Assembly (NCBI GenBank): GCA_022605955.1
Contig: JAKCOZ010000005.1
Location: forward strand, 29,569,450 to 29,633,449
Source: Rallus limicola
Taxonomy: Eukaryota > Chordata > Aves > Gruiformes > Rallidae
Direction: 5' to 3'
DNA: 64,000 nucleotides
The notes beneath the pieces were generated by a model. It saw only the letters and a list, made by a program, of their open reading frames with translations. It was not told the origin of the DNA and ran no database searches. The position numbers and the translations under genes were made by a program. Positions 62,301 to 64,000 of this stretch are shown in pieces; position 1 is the first letter of the stretch; each line of letters opens with the position of its first letter.

Positions 62301-63678
62301 ACATCTGTATAGACATAGCTCATTCTGATCCTCTTCATATTATATTTCTATTACTCTTACTATTTAATCAGGTTTTGATATCACATTTTATTCACAATAA
62401 ATGTCATTTATCTAAGTCTTTTTTAGATCTTTTTTGCAGTTGCTGTTTGCTCAGAATGGGATTTTCAAAGATACATTAACCCAGTTTACTTTTCCAATTG
62501 AAACTCACTTTCTCTATTGCTGAATGCCTTTTTCAGTATTAAATATAATCTTTCCAATATAAAGGCAATCCTTATCTTATTAATGTCCATGACAATTTTA
62601 TATTGACTTCAGGGGGCCCTGGATTAGGTAGAAGGCACAGAGAAGTTATGAACAGATAAGTATGAAACAAGGGTAATGATTGAGGTTGTAAAGTTTCTAA
62701 GTATTTTGTCTACTAGAAGCTCAGCTCAGTCCTTACTGCAGTAATCCTATAAAAGCACTACTCTTCTTTTGACTTTTAAATAGACAGAACAGTGATTCCA
62801 CTAAATGTTCTAGAACACTTCCATGAATCCAGAATATCCTGAATAATACAGCTACTGAAATATGTTTCTCTTGGAATGTATTTAGAGGGCAAAGACAATG
62901 TTTCCTATTTGAAGCCAGGTAGTTATATATACATGACCTCATTTTTGTCTCACTGCTTTTTAAAAATTGAGTAGCTTGATGTCATTCTACGGCTTTACTT
63001 ACCTACAACAATATGTATTTAAATTTTAAAAAGTAGGCATATTATTCTATAGGATGTTCCCATTCCCACAAAGTAGTGGAGGGGAGAGAGACGAGTCAGA
63101 TATGTTAGAATGAAAGACAATTAAGGTCATTGGACATCTGCTGGTTGGAATTAAGCTTCAGTATTTCTACAATTTATTGAATAGATTGGTGGGAAAATTT
63201 CTTTTCTTTGGAGATATATTTTAAAAAGTACAACACAGTTGCAGAAATGACTGTATGATGGTGGCACAGCCCCACCAATCATTCATTCTCTACTCAATAC
63301 TGAAAGCATCAGTTTCCATGGTTTAGCAAGACTTTTTTTCCTCACAGAGTGTACTCCACAGTACAGATTATTTCTTTCAACTGAGGTCTGGAAATGATTT
63401 GCATATTACCATTTAGCAACCCCTTGCTAATGCAGGTGACAATGGGAAATTCAAAAATGTCCAAGGTGTCAATTAGAGTAGATTATTGGGGGCATATCAG
63501 CTATCATGGCTTCATTGCACCTGTCAATATGCTCACATACATGGAAAATATGTGCTCCAGTCTCATATTCTTAGAATCTTTATGCGTCTTAATAGACAGG
63601 AGGAGATGCTGCCAGAATAATAAAAACTATAAATAGTCAAATTTCCTCATTAAATCTACATTCATCACATAATGTCTT
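59336..63678. other. No gene seen; includes T-rich strand-skewed stretch
   Basis: No exon or repeat recognised. Between about 61780 and 62480 the plus strand is strongly T-rich and A-poor, with several plus-strand open frames of hydrophobic composition, as expected from T-rich codons alone. A 115-codon plus frame at 61417-61761 has no domain I recognise. Confidence 0.4.
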
Positions 63679-63700
63679 TTATATATATATATATATATAT
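63679..63700. repeat. (TA)n microsatellite
   Basis: Ten to eleven uninterrupted TA units, probably length-variable. Confidence 0.95.
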
Positions 63701-64000
63701 GTATTCATAAAACACCCAGGTCAGGATGCATATTTTTAAAGGGTGCATACTTCAGTAACATATTAATTTTTTATTGGAGATTACCAGTAGTATATATTGT
63801 GTGTCAATATAATAAAATAATAAGAAAAAATTTAACAGATCCCGTTAATAGCTAACTCCAAAGTCAGCTTTCCATTCCAATCATGCCTAAACTGGCAGCT
63901 AAAGTGTAAGCTTAATGGAAACCAGTTATTTTGAGCATCCAAAGGAACCATAAAGAATACCCATGGTCTAAATTTAAAACTGTGGGGAGCGAGGGGGAGG
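63701..64000. other. No gene seen to window end
   Basis: A+T-rich sequence ending in a short G-rich purine stretch (GGGGAGCGAGGGGGAGG) that may continue beyond the window. Confidence 0.4.

Overview
The window looks like bird nuclear DNA, probably Neoaves. It is A+T-rich and carries six or more CR1 (chicken repeat 1) LINE fragments with the typical avian CR1 3' end, plus LTRs of two avian endogenous-retrovirus families. I recognise no complete gene, tRNA, rRNA or CRISPR array. Almost all open frames of 60-180 codons are chance frames in A+T-rich DNA or lie inside repeats. The DNA is best read as a gene desert or part of a very large intron.

Layout. 1-1225: the 3' tail of one ERV LTR directly abutting a second, nearly complete LTR of the same family. 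2177-3786: a pyrimidine tract, a short CR1 tail, a TG-rich tract and a truncated 5' part of the same LTR family. About 6085-6449: a minus-strand LTR of a second (ERVL-like) family. 9119-9234 and 24080-24457: plus-strand CR1 3' ends. 9.2-24 kb and 24.5-36 kb: mostly single-copy, A+T-rich DNA with several motif-dense blocks that look like possible conserved non-coding elements. 36066-37290: a compound repeat cluster with a CR1 copy carrying an apparent 5' inversion, a solo ERVL-like LTR with its promoter region deleted, and a CR1 endonuclease fragment. 40440-40610: a promoter- or enhancer-like block. 41504-41705: a weak candidate minus-strand exon. 48441-50247: two oppositely oriented CR1 copies, the second keeping a recognisable end of the reverse transcriptase ORF. 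50395-50442: six perfect copies of an 8-base unit. About 55395-56013: an older CR1 copy. 58690-59335: motif-dense sequence ending in a 24-base A run. The rest to 64000 is A+T-rich, with a (TA)n tract near the end.

Nothing here works as an operon or pathway. The traceable biology is transposon history (nested insertions, a twin-priming-like inversion, LTR-LTR contact) and possible long-range regulatory sequence. Repeat-family calls come from memory of avian consensus sequences; no search was run.
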